The notes under the pieces: model-generated
Seen by the model: the letters and a program-made list of their open reading frames with translations, nothing else
The model's database searches: none
Told to the model about the DNA's origin: nothing
Position numbers and translations under genes: made by a program
Shown here: piece after piece, positions 45,421 through 54,492 of the stretch
Layout: the number at the start of each line of letters is the position of its first letter
Position numbering within the stretch: the stretch's first letter is position 1
NCBI RefSeq assembly: GCF_020166515.1
Contig: NZ_JAINZT010000002.1
Location: 868,001 to 932,000, forward strand
Length of the DNA stretch: 64,000 bases
Direction of reading: 5' to 3'
DNA from: Robertkochia flava
GTDB taxonomy: Bacteria; Bacteroidota; Bacteroidia; Flavobacteriales; Flavobacteriaceae

Positions 45421-46698
45421 TTATATTAAATCTAAAACCCGTTCCAGAGCCATTCCACGGGAACCTTTTATAAGAAGTTGTTCTGTGGCCACCGGGTGTG
45501 CCTTCAGGTAGGCTTTTAGATCCTCGTAGGAGGCTACCTGGGGGTATGGGGTAGTACACGCCTTAAAATTTTTTCCGACCAGGATCACCTCCTCCAGATC
45601 GAGTTCTTTGCAAAGAGAGGTAATTTTCTGGTGTTCATCTGCTGCTGCGTCACCCAGTTCGAACATATCCCCGAGGATCACCATTTTGGTTTTTCCTGGA
45701 TGGGAAGTAGCGAAATGTTTCAACGCGGCCTCCATGCTGCTGGGATTCGCGTTATAGGCATCAAGCAGGATCTGTGTTCTTCCTTTGTTGATGATCTGAG
45801 AACGGTTATTATCCGGACTGTAAGCCTCCAGCGCTTCCCGAACGGCTTCGGCGTCAATTTCAAAGAAGTGTCCTATGGCGGCAGCAAGGGCCAGATTGTT
45901 GTAATTATACCCTCCGGTGAGTTGGGTGTTCACCGTTGTGGAGCCGGCCATAAACTTTACATAGGGATCACTGCTCAGGTATTTTGTTGGGAAATCAGCA
46001 CCATCGCAATGCCCGAAAGCATAGGTGTTCTTGTAATCTTTTAATTTTTCCTGTTGAATAGGGTCGCAGCTGTTATAGAAAATGGTTTTATGGTGTTGAA
46101 TAAGGTGCTGGTACATTTCACTTTTCCCCTTGATCACTCCTTCCACACCGCCAAATCCTTCCAGGTGAGCCTTTCCGTAGTTAGTGATCAGGCCGTAGTC
46201 CGGATACGCGATGTTGCATAAGGTTGCTATCTCCTTCTGATGATTTGCGCCCATTTCAACAATTCCGAATGCTGTGGAATGGTCAAAGGAGAGCATGGTT
46301 AATGGTACACCGATGTGGTTGTTGAGATTGCCAACGGTAGCCTTTACCTTGTACTTGGCAGAGAGTACAGCTTTGATTAGTTCCTTGGTGGTGGTTTTAC
46401 CGTTACTACCGGTCAGGGCAAGTACGGGTATATTCAGATACTTGCGGTGAAAGGTGGCCAGTTCCTGAAGGGTGTGTAAAACATTATCGACCTGTATAAG
46501 GCGAACATTGCTATGGTCTACATTCTCATCGACCACGGCATAGGAAGCCCCCTTCTTTAAGGCTTCCAGCGCATAGCGGTTTCCATTGAAATTATCGCCT
46601 TTCAGAGCAAAGAATATGGTGTTGTGGGCGATCTTCCGGCTGTCTGTTGATACGCCGGAGGCATTGAGGAATAGCGTGTGCAGGTCTGTAATATTCAT
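45421..46698 (-). CDS. murF: MurF, UDP-MurNAc-tripeptide--D-Ala-D-Ala ligase
   Basis: Adds D-Ala-D-Ala to complete the cytoplasmic UDP-MurNAc-pentapeptide. The 425-residue product has the N-terminal FFALKGDNFNGNRYALEA, the ATP loop ALTGSNGKTTTKELI near 95, and VEMGANHQKEIATL near 146, all typical of MurF. It lies far from the other mur genes of the window and directly after gldJ. The gldJ terminator ends about 15 nt before its ATG, so its promoter is not obvious. Confidence 0.95.
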   Translation of the reverse strand: MNITDLHTLFLNASGVSTDSRKIAHNTIFFALKGDNFNGNRYALEALKKGASYAVVDENVDHSNVRLIQVDNVLHTLQELATFHRKYLNIPVLALTGSNGKTTTKELIKAVLSAKYKVKATVGNLNNHIGVPLTMLSFDHSTAFGIVEMGANHQKEIATLCNIAYPDYGLITNYGKAHLEGFGGVEGVIKGKSEMYQHLIQHHKTIFYNSCDPIQQEKLKDYKNTYAFGHCDGADFPTKYLSSDPYVKFMAGSTTVNTQLTGGYNYNNLALAAAIGHFFEIDAEAVREALEAYSPDNNRSQIINKGRTQILLDAYNANPSSMEAALKHFATSHPGKTKMVILGDMFELGDAAADEHQKITSLCKELDLEEVILVGKNFKACTTPYPQVASYEDLKAYLKAHPVATEQLLIKGSRGMALERVLDLI

Positions 46699-46714
46699 AG
46701 GGCTAAAATAAATA

Positions 46715-46742
46715 AAAAAGCCCTGATTTCTCAGGGCTTTTT
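46715..46742 (-). terminator. Terminator after gldJ
   Basis: A perfect 12-bp stem pairs 46715-46726 with 46731-46742 around a 4-nt loop, with A/T-runs on both sides. It is 22 nt past the gldJ stop and only 16 nt before the murF start. Confidence 0.88.
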
Positions 46743-46764
46743 ATGAATGAACACTTAAGTAAAT

Positions 46765-48414
46765 TTAGTGTCTTGGCGTTTTCTGTTCTGTGGCCTTTGA
46801 ACCTACACGCGACATCGCGCAACGGAACCCGATATAATCTGTGGCCATATACTGAGGTAAGTATCTTCGTTGTGCAGGATCGAGCCAGTAGGCGCGATCT
46901 TTCCAGGATCCTCCTTTGTAAACGCGTACTTCATCGTTGATGAGCGTGGTGCGCTCGTTGGATTCGTCATACTGCTTTACGATATTTCCTTCTTCGTCTC
47001 TTTTGATCTTATGAGTAGGCGCGTTGTACATGCGCTTAGCCGGATCCATCTCATTTTCTTCTCCCTCGAACATATCATAAAATCTGGTAGAGCTTGGATC
47101 TCCGTCCCTGTAATCCCTGTTGTCGCTGGAATCGAAGTTGGTTCTCAGGTAAGTGTCGTTCTCATCCACAGGCACCATGGCGATCTCTCCCGGAAGGTCT
47201 CTCGCGATGATTCTTCCGTTAGGAAGGGTGTCGAAACGCACTTTATCCTGGGTAACAATGTCCACCTTACCTTCTTTATCGATGGCGGTCTTCATATAAA
47301 CGTTACCACGGTAGTAGTTAAAGTCGTTTGCTTCGTCGTCAACGATAGGACGATATACATCAGCCACCCATTCGGCAACGTTACCGGCCATGTCGTAAAG
47401 ACCCCAGTCGTTAGGTGGGTAAGACTTTACTTCGGCAGTAATGTCTGCCATATCATCAGACCATCCGGCAATTCCGCCGTAGTCACCCTTACCTTGTTTA
47501 AAGTTGGCTAACTGGTCTCCGCGATATCTTCTTTTTCCAGAGCGGGTATATTGTCCGTCCCATGGATATTTTTTACGTCCTCTGTAATTGTTGTATTCAC
47601 GTGAACCAACGATCGCCTGGGCCGCATATTCCCATTCAGTTTCTGTGGGAAGACGGTAAGAAGGCATTAGAATTCCGCTGGATCGCTTCGCGAATACATT
47701 GGTGGAATCTCTTTTTACATTTCCCTGAAGGGAATCGATCTGACCTCCGTAAATATTGGAAGGGCTGTTCAGGTAGGTTTCTGTGCTGAATGTTCCTTCA
47801 ATATCTCCGTTTACCACCTGGTATTTCACGTTGCGGTCAAGGTACCCTTCGCGCTCAAGAATATGTTCGTTTACACGATCTGTACGCCATTCGCAGAATT
47901 GAACAGCCTGTACCCAGTTTACCCCTACAACAGGGTATTCGGCGTAAGCAGGATGCCTCAGGTAGTTATTGGTCATTACTTCATTATACCCCAGTCGGTT
48001 TCTCCAAACCAGCGTATCGGGCAATGCCCCGTAATAAATATTGGTGTAAGCCGGATTTTCCGGTGGGTAGACTTGTTTAAGGTAATCGAGGTACTCCATG
48101 TACATCTTGTTGGTTACCTCTGTTTCGTCCATATAGAACGATTGCACGTGCATTTGTGTAGGTGAGTTGTTCCAGTCGTGCATTACGTCATCCTGTACAC
48201 GACCTCTGGTGAAGGTCCCCCCTTCAAGGAAAACAAGACCGGGCGCAGTCTCTTGTTCTTTGAAGCTGGTATTGTACTGGAAGCCGCCATCTTTAGAATT
48301 GATCTGCCAGCCTGTGGCGCGGGAAACGTTCTTTGACGAAGACTTCTTACAGCTCGTAAAGCCCGCTAACACAACCAGGCACAGCATGCAAGCGTTAGAT
48401 AGATACTTTCTCAT
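46765..48414 (-). CDS. gldJ: GldJ, gliding motility lipoprotein
   Basis: Outer-membrane-associated lipoprotein required for gliding motility and type IX secretion. The 549-residue product is lipidated at Cys22 (GFTSC) and carries the formylglycine-generating-enzyme-like fold seen in GldJ and GldK: GLVFLEGGTFTRG near 60, DETEVTNKMYMEY near 95, RLPTETEWEYAAQ near 255, GNVAEWVADVY near 335 and IGFRCAMSR near the end. The frame is open to 48516, but the ATG at 48414 starts the lipoprotein signal. Confidence 0.95.
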   Translation of the reverse strand: MRKYLSNACMLCLVVLAGFTSCKKSSSKNVSRATGWQINSKDGGFQYNTSFKEQETAPGLVFLEGGTFTRGRVQDDVMHDWNNSPTQMHVQSFYMDETEVTNKMYMEYLDYLKQVYPPENPAYTNIYYGALPDTLVWRNRLGYNEVMTNNYLRHPAYAEYPVVGVNWVQAVQFCEWRTDRVNEHILEREGYLDRNVKYQVVNGDIEGTFSTETYLNSPSNIYGGQIDSLQGNVKRDSTNVFAKRSSGILMPSYRLPTETEWEYAAQAIVGSREYNNYRGRKKYPWDGQYTRSGKRRYRGDQLANFKQGKGDYGGIAGWSDDMADITAEVKSYPPNDWGLYDMAGNVAEWVADVYRPIVDDEANDFNYYRGNVYMKTAIDKEGKVDIVTQDKVRFDTLPNGRIIARDLPGEIAMVPVDENDTYLRTNFDSSDNRDYRDGDPSSTRFYDMFEGEENEMDPAKRMYNAPTHKIKRDEEGNIVKQYDESNERTTLINDEVRVYKGGSWKDRAYWLDPAQRRYLPQYMATDYIGFRCAMSRVGSKATEQKTPRH

Positions 48415-48811
48415 AATTAAGATTTGAGTTGTCTTGAAAACAGTACGCAATATAGTAATTAAGTATTTCAAGTCAATTAAATTCATAGAAATTGTAAGGC
48501 TAATGTTGTCAAACAATCGGCTCGTGTTGTCAAAACGTGATTCGGTTTTGTTTATTGTATGTGGGAATCTATTTTTTCGGGCGATGTAGGGTGCTGGTTG
48601 TCAGAATGTATGCAGGAATGGCGGGTGGGTGCTGTTTGCGGCCTTCCCTGACGGAGTTTATTTTCTTTTTTGTAGGAAATACACATTTAAATGTACCTTT
48701 ACATATTATTTACCCCCATAATTACGTTATATGGGTATAACCATGTTGAAGGTCGAAAAAAGTAAAGTCCTGAAACAGAGAGTGTTTACTTTTATTTTAT
48801 AAAATCGTTGT
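48415..48811. other. gldJ-porV divergent spacer (no porU)
   Basis: A 397-nt gap between divergent gldJ and porV. No reading frame resembles PorU, which would need about 3.5 kb. The only plus-strand frame, 48537-48740, is hydrophobic and unrecognised. The right part holds the likely porV promoter. Confidence 0.6.
48670..48701 (+). promoter_or_regulatory. Possible porV promoter
   Basis: TTG at 48670-48672, 21 nt, TACCTTTA at 48694-48701, one base off the -7 consensus. It would give a leader of about 105 nt before the porV ATG. Confidence 0.45.
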
Positions 48812-49969
48812 ATGAGAAACTTCTATCTGCTACTGGGTTTCATACTTATCATTTCTTCTGTTACTGCTCAAAGTGATCCGAACTCCAGGGTGATTACCAC
48901 CGGTGTGCCGTTCTTGCTGATCACTGCTGATGCGAGGGCAGGAGGAATGGGAGAGCTTGGAGCAACTACGGCCCCGGATGCTTATTCCCAACAGTGGAAT
49001 CCGGCTAAATATGCGTTTGCTCCCGGAAAGACTGGGATCGGGATAAGTTATACACCTTACCTGAGTCAGCTGGTAAATGATATTGCACTTTTGAATGCTA
49101 CCGTGTACAGTCGTATTAACGAGCGTAGTGCCTGGGCAGCGAGTGTGAAATACTTCAGTCTTGGAGATATCGAGTTCATATCGGAAGCAGAGGCCATCCA
49201 GGGGTTGCGCCCTATTATTGAGCGTCCTAACGAACTGGCTGTAGATGCTTCTTATTCCCTTAAACTCAGTGAGACCTTCTCTATGGCCGTTGCCGGGAGA
49301 TACCTGAGGTCAGACCTTAAGTTGCAGGAAGAAGGTATAGATGCCAGTGCGGCGAGTTCTTTTGCTGTAGATGTAGCCGGATATTACGAGGCGCCCGAAG
49401 TGGCTTATGACAATTTTAACGGGATCTGGAAATTTGGTTTCAATGTTAGTAATGTCGGACCCAAGATTAAATATGACGCAGACGGAAGAGAGACCTTCCT
49501 GCCTACCAACCTGAAGCTCGGGGGAGGTTTCGATTTTATCTTCGATGTTCAGAATACCCTTGGGATCAACCTGGAGTTTAATAAGCTGCTCGTTCCTACG
49601 CCCAGTGACAGCAATGGTGATGGGAGGATAGACAGCCTGGATGATTACTATAACGAATCCTTTTTTAGCGGGATATTCTCTTCTTTCGGAGATGCTCCGG
49701 ACGGGTTTAGCGAGGAGTTAAAAGAGGTGACCTGGGCTTTGGGGGCAGAATATGTCTTTAATGAGGCCTTCTTTTTAAGGTCCGGCTATTTTCATGAAAG
49801 CGAGGAAAAGGGAGCCAGGCAGTTCTTTACTATGGGAGCAGGCTTTAAGTTCAATGCAACCAGCATTGATCTTTCCTACTTGTTTTCCACTTCTAATGTC
49901 CGGAATCCACTCGAGAATACCCTGCGTTTTTCACTTACCTTTTTACTGGGTGAGAACACCAGTCTCTAG
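48812..49969 (+). CDS. porV: PorV, type IX secretion outer-membrane protein
   Basis: Outer-membrane barrel of the FadL type that shuttles type IX cargo to the PorU sortase for attachment to the cell surface. The 385-residue product has a signal peptide (about 1-19, ending VTAQ), the PorV opening TGVPFLLITADARAGGMGE near 31, NPAKYAFA, and a C-terminal strand ending in Leu/Phe. A terminator follows, then cdd. porU is not adjacent. Confidence 0.95.
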   Translation: MRNFYLLLGFILIISSVTAQSDPNSRVITTGVPFLLITADARAGGMGELGATTAPDAYSQQWNPAKYAFAPGKTGIGISYTPYLSQLVNDIALLNATVYSRINERSAWAASVKYFSLGDIEFISEAEAIQGLRPIIERPNELAVDASYSLKLSETFSMAVAGRYLRSDLKLQEEGIDASAASSFAVDVAGYYEAPEVAYDNFNGIWKFGFNVSNVGPKIKYDADGRETFLPTNLKLGGGFDFIFDVQNTLGINLEFNKLLVPTPSDSNGDGRIDSLDDYYNESFFSGIFSSFGDAPDGFSEELKEVTWALGAEYVFNEAFFLRSGYFHESEEKGARQFFTMGAGFKFNATSIDLSYLFSTSNVRNPLENTLRFSLTFLLGENTSL

Positions 49970-50004
49970 CTAAGCCATCGAAATGCGTGTATCAATGATA
50001 AACC

Positions 50005-50031
50005 GATCCTTTTTTGAAAGGATCTTTTTTT
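50005..50031 (+). terminator. Terminator after porV
   Basis: An 8-bp perfect stem pairs 50005-50012 with 50017-50024 (loop TTTG), with seven T. It lies 35 nt after the porV stop. Confidence 0.88.
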
Positions 50032-50081
50032 GAGGGTTATTTAAATGCTTCTCAGTATATTTAAGTTGTAATTTATTGTTT

Positions 50082-50573
50082 TTGAAAAAGATAGAGATAA
50101 AATCAACCCTGACGGTGTATTCCGGTGTCGATGAATTGCCCGCTGAGGTGACTGCCCTGATGGCACATGCAGTGCGTTCCCGTGCCATGGCATATGCTCC
50201 GTATTCCCGTTTTCAGGTTGGAGCGGCGCTATTGCTCGATAACGGGGAAGTGGTTTGCGGAAACAATCAGGAAAATGCAGCATTTCCATCGGGTCTGTGT
50301 GCCGAACGCGTTGCGGTATTTCATGCCGGAGCTACTTTTCCTGATGCTGTGATTAAAGCGGTGGCCATATGTGCGGCATCCCTGGATTTCAGGGTTAAGG
50401 ATGCCGTGGCACCATGCGGAGCCTGCAGGCAGGCCCTTGCAGAATATGAATACCGTCAGAAATCGCCTGTCGCGGTCTATTTTATGGGTGATAATACCGA
50501 GGTGTATCACTCCCCATCCGTGAGAGAATTGCTTCCCCTGGTCTTTACAGAAAAAAGCTTACTGCAGAAATAG
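50082..50573 (+). CDS. cdd: Cytidine deaminase
   Basis: Zinc enzyme of pyrimidine salvage that converts cytidine or deoxycytidine to the uridine form. The product (about 163 residues) has the catalytic Cys-Ala-Glu in GLCAERVAVF near 75 and the zinc cysteines PCGACRQ near 113. There is no ATG at the N-terminus. A TTG at 50082 (giving MKKIEIKSTLTVYSG) is the most likely start; another TTG at 50076 adds two residues. It follows the porV terminator. Confidence 0.92.
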   Translation: MKKIEIKSTLTVYSGVDELPAEVTALMAHAVRSRAMAYAPYSRFQVGAALLLDNGEVVCGNNQENAAFPSGLCAERVAVFHAGATFPDAVIKAVAICAASLDFRVKDAVAPCGACRQALAEYEYRQKSPVAVYFMGDNTEVYHSPSVRELLPLVFTEKSLLQK

Positions 50574-50626
50574 AGGTTTTGCGGGATTAAATACTTTTTT
50601 CATTTTTCCACTTTTGTTTAAAGTGC

Positions 50627-50634
50627 TACTTTTG
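50627..50634 (+). promoter_or_regulatory. Probable -7 element of the pdhA-pdhC promoter
   Basis: TACTTTTG is an exact -7 match. The nearest TTG (50614) is only 10 nt upstream, too close for a -33 element. The leader to the pdhA ATG would be about 95 nt. Confidence 0.45.
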
Positions 50635-50733
50635 TAGTTGCAAAAAAAATACGGGTTGCTTGCAAAGTTTTTACAGAGTAACCGGACAAGGTGTTTTTTT
50701 GCCCCTGAAGCTATTGCAATAAATAATTAGTTC

Positions 50734-51732
50734 ATGAAAAAAATCACAAAACAGGTTTATCTGAAATGGTATGAAGACATGCTGTTCTGGAGAAAGTTTG
50801 AAGACAAGCTGGCAGCAGTTTACATACAGCAGAAGGTAAGAGGGTTTCTACACCTTTACAATGGGCAGGAAGCAGTGCTTGCAGGCTCCCTGCATGCGAT
50901 CGATATCAAGAAGGATCGCCTGATCACTGCCTACAGGAATCACGTGCAGCCGATAGGAATGGGAGTAGATCCCAAAAGGGTAATGGCTGAGTTGTACGGT
51001 AAGGGTACCGGGACCTCTCAGGGTCTTGGTGGTTCCATGCATATTTTTTCAAAAGAACATAATTTTTACGGTGGTCACGGTATCGTAGGAGGGCAGATTC
51101 CCCTGGGAGCCGGACTTGCCTTTGCCGATAAGTATTTTAAAAGAGACTCTGTGACCCTTTGCTATATGGGAGACGGAGCCGTGCGTCAGGGGTCACTTCA
51201 CGAGACTTTTAACCTGGCGATGCTCTGGAATCTTCCGGTAGTATTTATCTGTGAAAACAACGGATATGCCATGGGTACTTCTGTGGCGCGTACCGCGAAG
51301 GAACAGGAGATCTGGAAGCTGGGCTTGGGCTATGATATGCCGAGCAGTCCGGTAGACGGAATGAGCCCGGTGAAGGTTGCGGAAGCAGTCTCGGAAGCAG
51401 TTGAAAGAGCGCGTAGCGGAGGAGGACCGACTTTCCTGGAAATGAAAACGTACAGGTATCGTGGTCATTCCATGTCGGATGCGCAGCATTACAGAACCAA
51501 AGAAGAGGTGGAAGAGTATAAGAAGATCGATCCTATAACTCAGGTTAAGGATGTGATCCTGGAAAAGAAATACGGTTCTGAAAAAGATATCGAAAAGATT
51601 GACAAGCGCGTAAAGGATCTGGTGAAAGAGTGCGAAAAATTTGCCGAGGAATCGCCATGGCCGGAGGCCAATATCATGTACGACACCGTATACGAACAGG
51701 AAGATTATCCGTTTTTACCGCATAAACTATAA
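50734..51732 (+). CDS. pdhA: Pyruvate dehydrogenase E1 component, alpha subunit
   Basis: Thiamine diphosphate enzyme that decarboxylates pyruvate and acetylates the E2 lipoyl arm. The 332-residue product has the LYNGQEAVLAGS start region, GGHGIVGGQIPLGAGLAFA near 122, and the TPP motif GDGAVRQGSLHE to ENNGYAMGT near 146-180. The E1 beta gene is not adjacent; only E2 follows after 5 nt. E1 beta and E3 must be encoded elsewhere. Confidence 0.96.
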   Translation: MKKITKQVYLKWYEDMLFWRKFEDKLAAVYIQQKVRGFLHLYNGQEAVLAGSLHAIDIKKDRLITAYRNHVQPIGMGVDPKRVMAELYGKGTGTSQGLGGSMHIFSKEHNFYGGHGIVGGQIPLGAGLAFADKYFKRDSVTLCYMGDGAVRQGSLHETFNLAMLWNLPVVFICENNGYAMGTSVARTAKEQEIWKLGLGYDMPSSPVDGMSPVKVAEAVSEAVERARSGGGPTFLEMKTYRYRGHSMSDAQHYRTKEEVEEYKKIDPITQVKDVILEKKYGSEKDIEKIDKRVKDLVKECEKFAEESPWPEANIMYDTVYEQEDYPFLPHKL

Positions 51733-51737
51733 TTAGA

Positions 51738-53366
51738 ATGGCAGTAGTTGTAAATATGCCACGTTTGAGCGACACCATGGAAGAAGGTGTAGTAGCAAAG
51801 TGGTTAAAAAGCGTTGGAGATAAAGTAGAAGAAGGAGATATCCTGGCAGAGATCGAAACTGATAAGGCTACGATGGAATTCGAGTCTTTTCATGAAGGTA
51901 CTTTGCTTCATATCGGAGTTCCTGAAGGTGAAGGAGCGCCGGTGGATACCATGCTGGCTATTATTGGGGAGCAGGGGGAAGATATTTCCGGGTTGCTGAA
52001 CGGAGCTTCGCAAGAAGCCCCGGCTGAAAAGTCAGCTTCCGCAGAGGAAGAAAAAACTGCTGCTGCTTCTGAAGTAGCAATGCCTGATGGCGTTGAAGTG
52101 GTAACCATGCCTCGTCTGAGTGATACGATGGAAGAAGGTACTGTTGCCGGATGGTTGAAGTCTGTTGGAGATAAGGTGGAAGAAGGCGATATCCTTGCCG
52201 AGATCGAAACCGATAAGGCTACCATGGAGTTTGAATCATTCTACTCGGGTACCTTGTTGTATATCGGGATCGGAGAAGGAGAGTCTGCTCCTGTTGATGA
52301 TGTGCTTGCTGTGATCGGACCTGAAGGAACAGATGTAGATCAGGTATTGGCAGCTATGAAATCCGGCGGAAGCAAGTCGGCTGAGAAGCCTGCGGAATCA
52401 ACCGAAACTGCCGCGCCTTCCCAGGAAACCGAAAGTGCAGCTTCCACATCGGCTACTGCATCAGAGAGCAAAGGATCTGGAAGGATCTTTGCCTCACCCC
52501 TGGCCAAAAAGATGGCTGAAGATCGCGGAATTGATCTTTCCAGGGTCAAGGGTAGTGGAGAGAACGGACGTATCGTTAAGCGCGATATCGAGAACTATAA
52601 AGAGGAAGCTCCGGCAGCGGCTCCGGCAGCAACGAAACCGGCGGCAGAATCTGCAGGTACCACGACTTTTGTTCCGGCAGGAGAAGAAATGGTGGAAGAG
52701 GTGAAAAACTCCCAAATGAGAAAGACTATTGCTAAGCGACTGGCAGAGTCTAAATTCACTGCTCCGCATTATTACCTCACCATTGAGGTGGATATGGACA
52801 ATGCTATGGCTTCCCGAAGTCAGATCAATGCTTTGCCGGATACCAAAGTGTCTTTCAATGACATGGTGGTCAAGGCATGTGCCATGGCGCTTAAAAAGCA
52901 TCCGCAGGTGAATACGTCCTGGAAAGGGGATGTTACCGTTTACAACAGGCACGTGCATATCGGTGTGGCCGTTGCGGTTGATGAAGGATTGGTGGTACCC
53001 GTACTGAGATTCACTGACCAAATGGGGCTGATGCAGATCGGTTCGCAGGTGAAGGAGCTTGCCGGTAAAGCGAGAAATAAAAAGCTAACCCCACAGGAGA
53101 TGGAGGGAAGTACCTTTACCGTTTCCAACCTTGGAATGTTTGGCATTCAGGAGTTTACTTCCATCATTAATCAGCCTAACTCAGCCATTCTTTCTGTAGG
53201 AGCAATCGTAGAAAAGCCGGTAGTGAAAAACGGGCAGATCGTTGTGGGTAATACTATGAAGGTTACTCTTGCCTGTGATCACCGTACCGTGGACGGAGCC
53301 ACAGGGGCACAATTCCTGCAAACGCTCAAGGCTTATCTTGAAAATCCCGTGACTATGCTGGCTTAA
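51738..53366 (+). CDS. pdhC: Pyruvate dehydrogenase E2 (dihydrolipoamide acetyltransferase), two lipoyl domains
   Basis: Core of the pyruvate dehydrogenase complex, passing acetyl groups to CoA. The 542-residue product has two nearly identical lipoyl domains (about 3-80 and 120-197, lipoyl Lys43 and Lys160 in ETDKA). An Ala/Glu-rich linker follows, then a peripheral-subunit-binding domain (about 245-285), a second Ala/Pro-rich linker, and the catalytic domain (about 325-542) with CDHRTVDGA near 518. The operon ends at a terminator. Confidence 0.96.
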   Translation: MAVVVNMPRLSDTMEEGVVAKWLKSVGDKVEEGDILAEIETDKATMEFESFHEGTLLHIGVPEGEGAPVDTMLAIIGEQGEDISGLLNGASQEAPAEKSASAEEEKTAAASEVAMPDGVEVVTMPRLSDTMEEGTVAGWLKSVGDKVEEGDILAEIETDKATMEFESFYSGTLLYIGIGEGESAPVDDVLAVIGPEGTDVDQVLAAMKSGGSKSAEKPAESTETAAPSQETESAASTSATASESKGSGRIFASPLAKKMAEDRGIDLSRVKGSGENGRIVKRDIENYKEEAPAAAPAATKPAAESAGTTTFVPAGEEMVEEVKNSQMRKTIAKRLAESKFTAPHYYLTIEVDMDNAMASRSQINALPDTKVSFNDMVVKACAMALKKHPQVNTSWKGDVTVYNRHVHIGVAVAVDEGLVVPVLRFTDQMGLMQIGSQVKELAGKARNKKLTPQEMEGSTFTVSNLGMFGIQEFTSIINQPNSAILSVGAIVEKPVVKNGQIVVGNTMKVTLACDHRTVDGATGAQFLQTLKAYLENPVTMLA

Positions 53367-53401
53367 GGCTCCATGTGTCCGGAATATTATATAAGTACAA
53401 G

Positions 53402-53425
53402 ATCCCGCCTCCGGCGGGATTTTTG
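53402..53425 (+). terminator. Terminator after pdhC
   Basis: An 8-bp stem pairs 53402-53409 with 53413-53420 (3-nt loop), followed by TTTTG. It lies 35 nt past the stop. A TATATTTA -7-like site for the next gene starts at 53427. Confidence 0.85.
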
Positions 53426-53459
53426 TTATATTTAACTCTGTAACCTTAATCACCTGTTT

Positions 53460-54455
53460 ATGCGAATTTTATTGATGCTTGCCGTAGCGCTGTTATTGAT
53501 TTCCTGTGGAGCTCAAATGCCCCCGGATCAAAGTGCACAACCCGCTTCTGCAGAAGAATATAAGGAGACCCCGGAGATTCCCTCCGTTGCTAGTGCGGTG
53601 GATGCCGGGAGCATAGGAACAGCTCTGTCCTACCTGGCTTCCGATGCGCTTAAGGGTAGAGCTTCTGATGATGAGGGTATCGAGATGGCTGCAGTTTATA
53701 TTGCACGCTATTTTGAAGCATCCGGTATCAAACCCTATTATCCCGGTTACAGGGATACGCTTTCCAATGTAAAGCCCGCCACAGTTAACATCGTGGGGTA
53801 CCTTGAAGGTTCAGATCCGGAATTGAAACATGAGTTTGTGGTGCTTGGTGCCCATTACGACCATATAGGTGCCGTTGAGCCTGTTGGGGGCGACTTTATC
53901 GCCAACGGAGCCAATGACAATGCCTCAGGAACTACAGCTGTAATGGAGATTGCCCGAAAAATGGCCGGGTCTGAGCATTTGAAAAGGAGTGTGATGTTCG
54001 TGCTTTTCTCTGCGGAAGAGCGGGGCCTGAAGGGCTCGGCGCATCTGGCCGATCGCCTGGATAAGGAAGGGGTAAAGGTTTATGCGATGCTTAATTTTGA
54101 AATGGTAGGGGTGCCGCTTGAAAAGGATTATACGGCCTATCTAACCGGGTATGAAATGAGTACTATGGCAGAGGAGATGAATACATTGGCGGGAGAGCAG
54201 CTTATCGGATTTCTCCCTCAGGCCAGGGAATATAAATTATTTCAGAGATCAGATAATTACCCTTTTTATCAAAAGTTCGGTGTACCTGCTCAAACCGTTT
54301 GTACCTTTGATTTTACCAATTTCGACTTTTACCATAAGCCGGGGGATGAGTTCGAATTAATGAACCTGGAGCATATGGCCGCTTTCGTAAATCGGATCTT
54401 ACCGGTAGTCGAGGGTATGGTGAATAGTGAGAAAGGGGTAATTCGGATGAAATGA
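53460..54455 (+). CDS. M28-family zinc aminopeptidase lipoprotein
   Basis: A 331-residue exported peptidase lipidated probably at Cys16 (LISC). The M28 metal sites are visible: GAHYDHIG near 136 (His, Asp), NGANDNASG near 156 (bridging Asp), AEERGLKGS near 184 (catalytic and metal Glu), and the C-terminal DFYHKPGDEF with the last His near 295. It probably trims peptides at the cell envelope. It is the first gene of a plus-strand run extending to 58411. Confidence 0.9.
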   Translation: MRILLMLAVALLLISCGAQMPPDQSAQPASAEEYKETPEIPSVASAVDAGSIGTALSYLASDALKGRASDDEGIEMAAVYIARYFEASGIKPYYPGYRDTLSNVKPATVNIVGYLEGSDPELKHEFVVLGAHYDHIGAVEPVGGDFIANGANDNASGTTAVMEIARKMAGSEHLKRSVMFVLFSAEERGLKGSAHLADRLDKEGVKVYAMLNFEMVGVPLEKDYTAYLTGYEMSTMAEEMNTLAGEQLIGFLPQAREYKLFQRSDNYPFYQKFGVPAQTVCTFDFTNFDFYHKPGDEFELMNLEHMAAFVNRILPVVEGMVNSEKGVIRMK

Positions 54456-54492
54456 TAAACGACAGGTGTCTTTTAATACAATTCCATTGAAT

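Noticed and set aside
46870-47511. Plus-strand open frame of 213 codons within gldJ
   Set aside because: It is antisense to gldJ and has a Val/Ile/His-rich composition that mirrors the gldJ codons; no motif.
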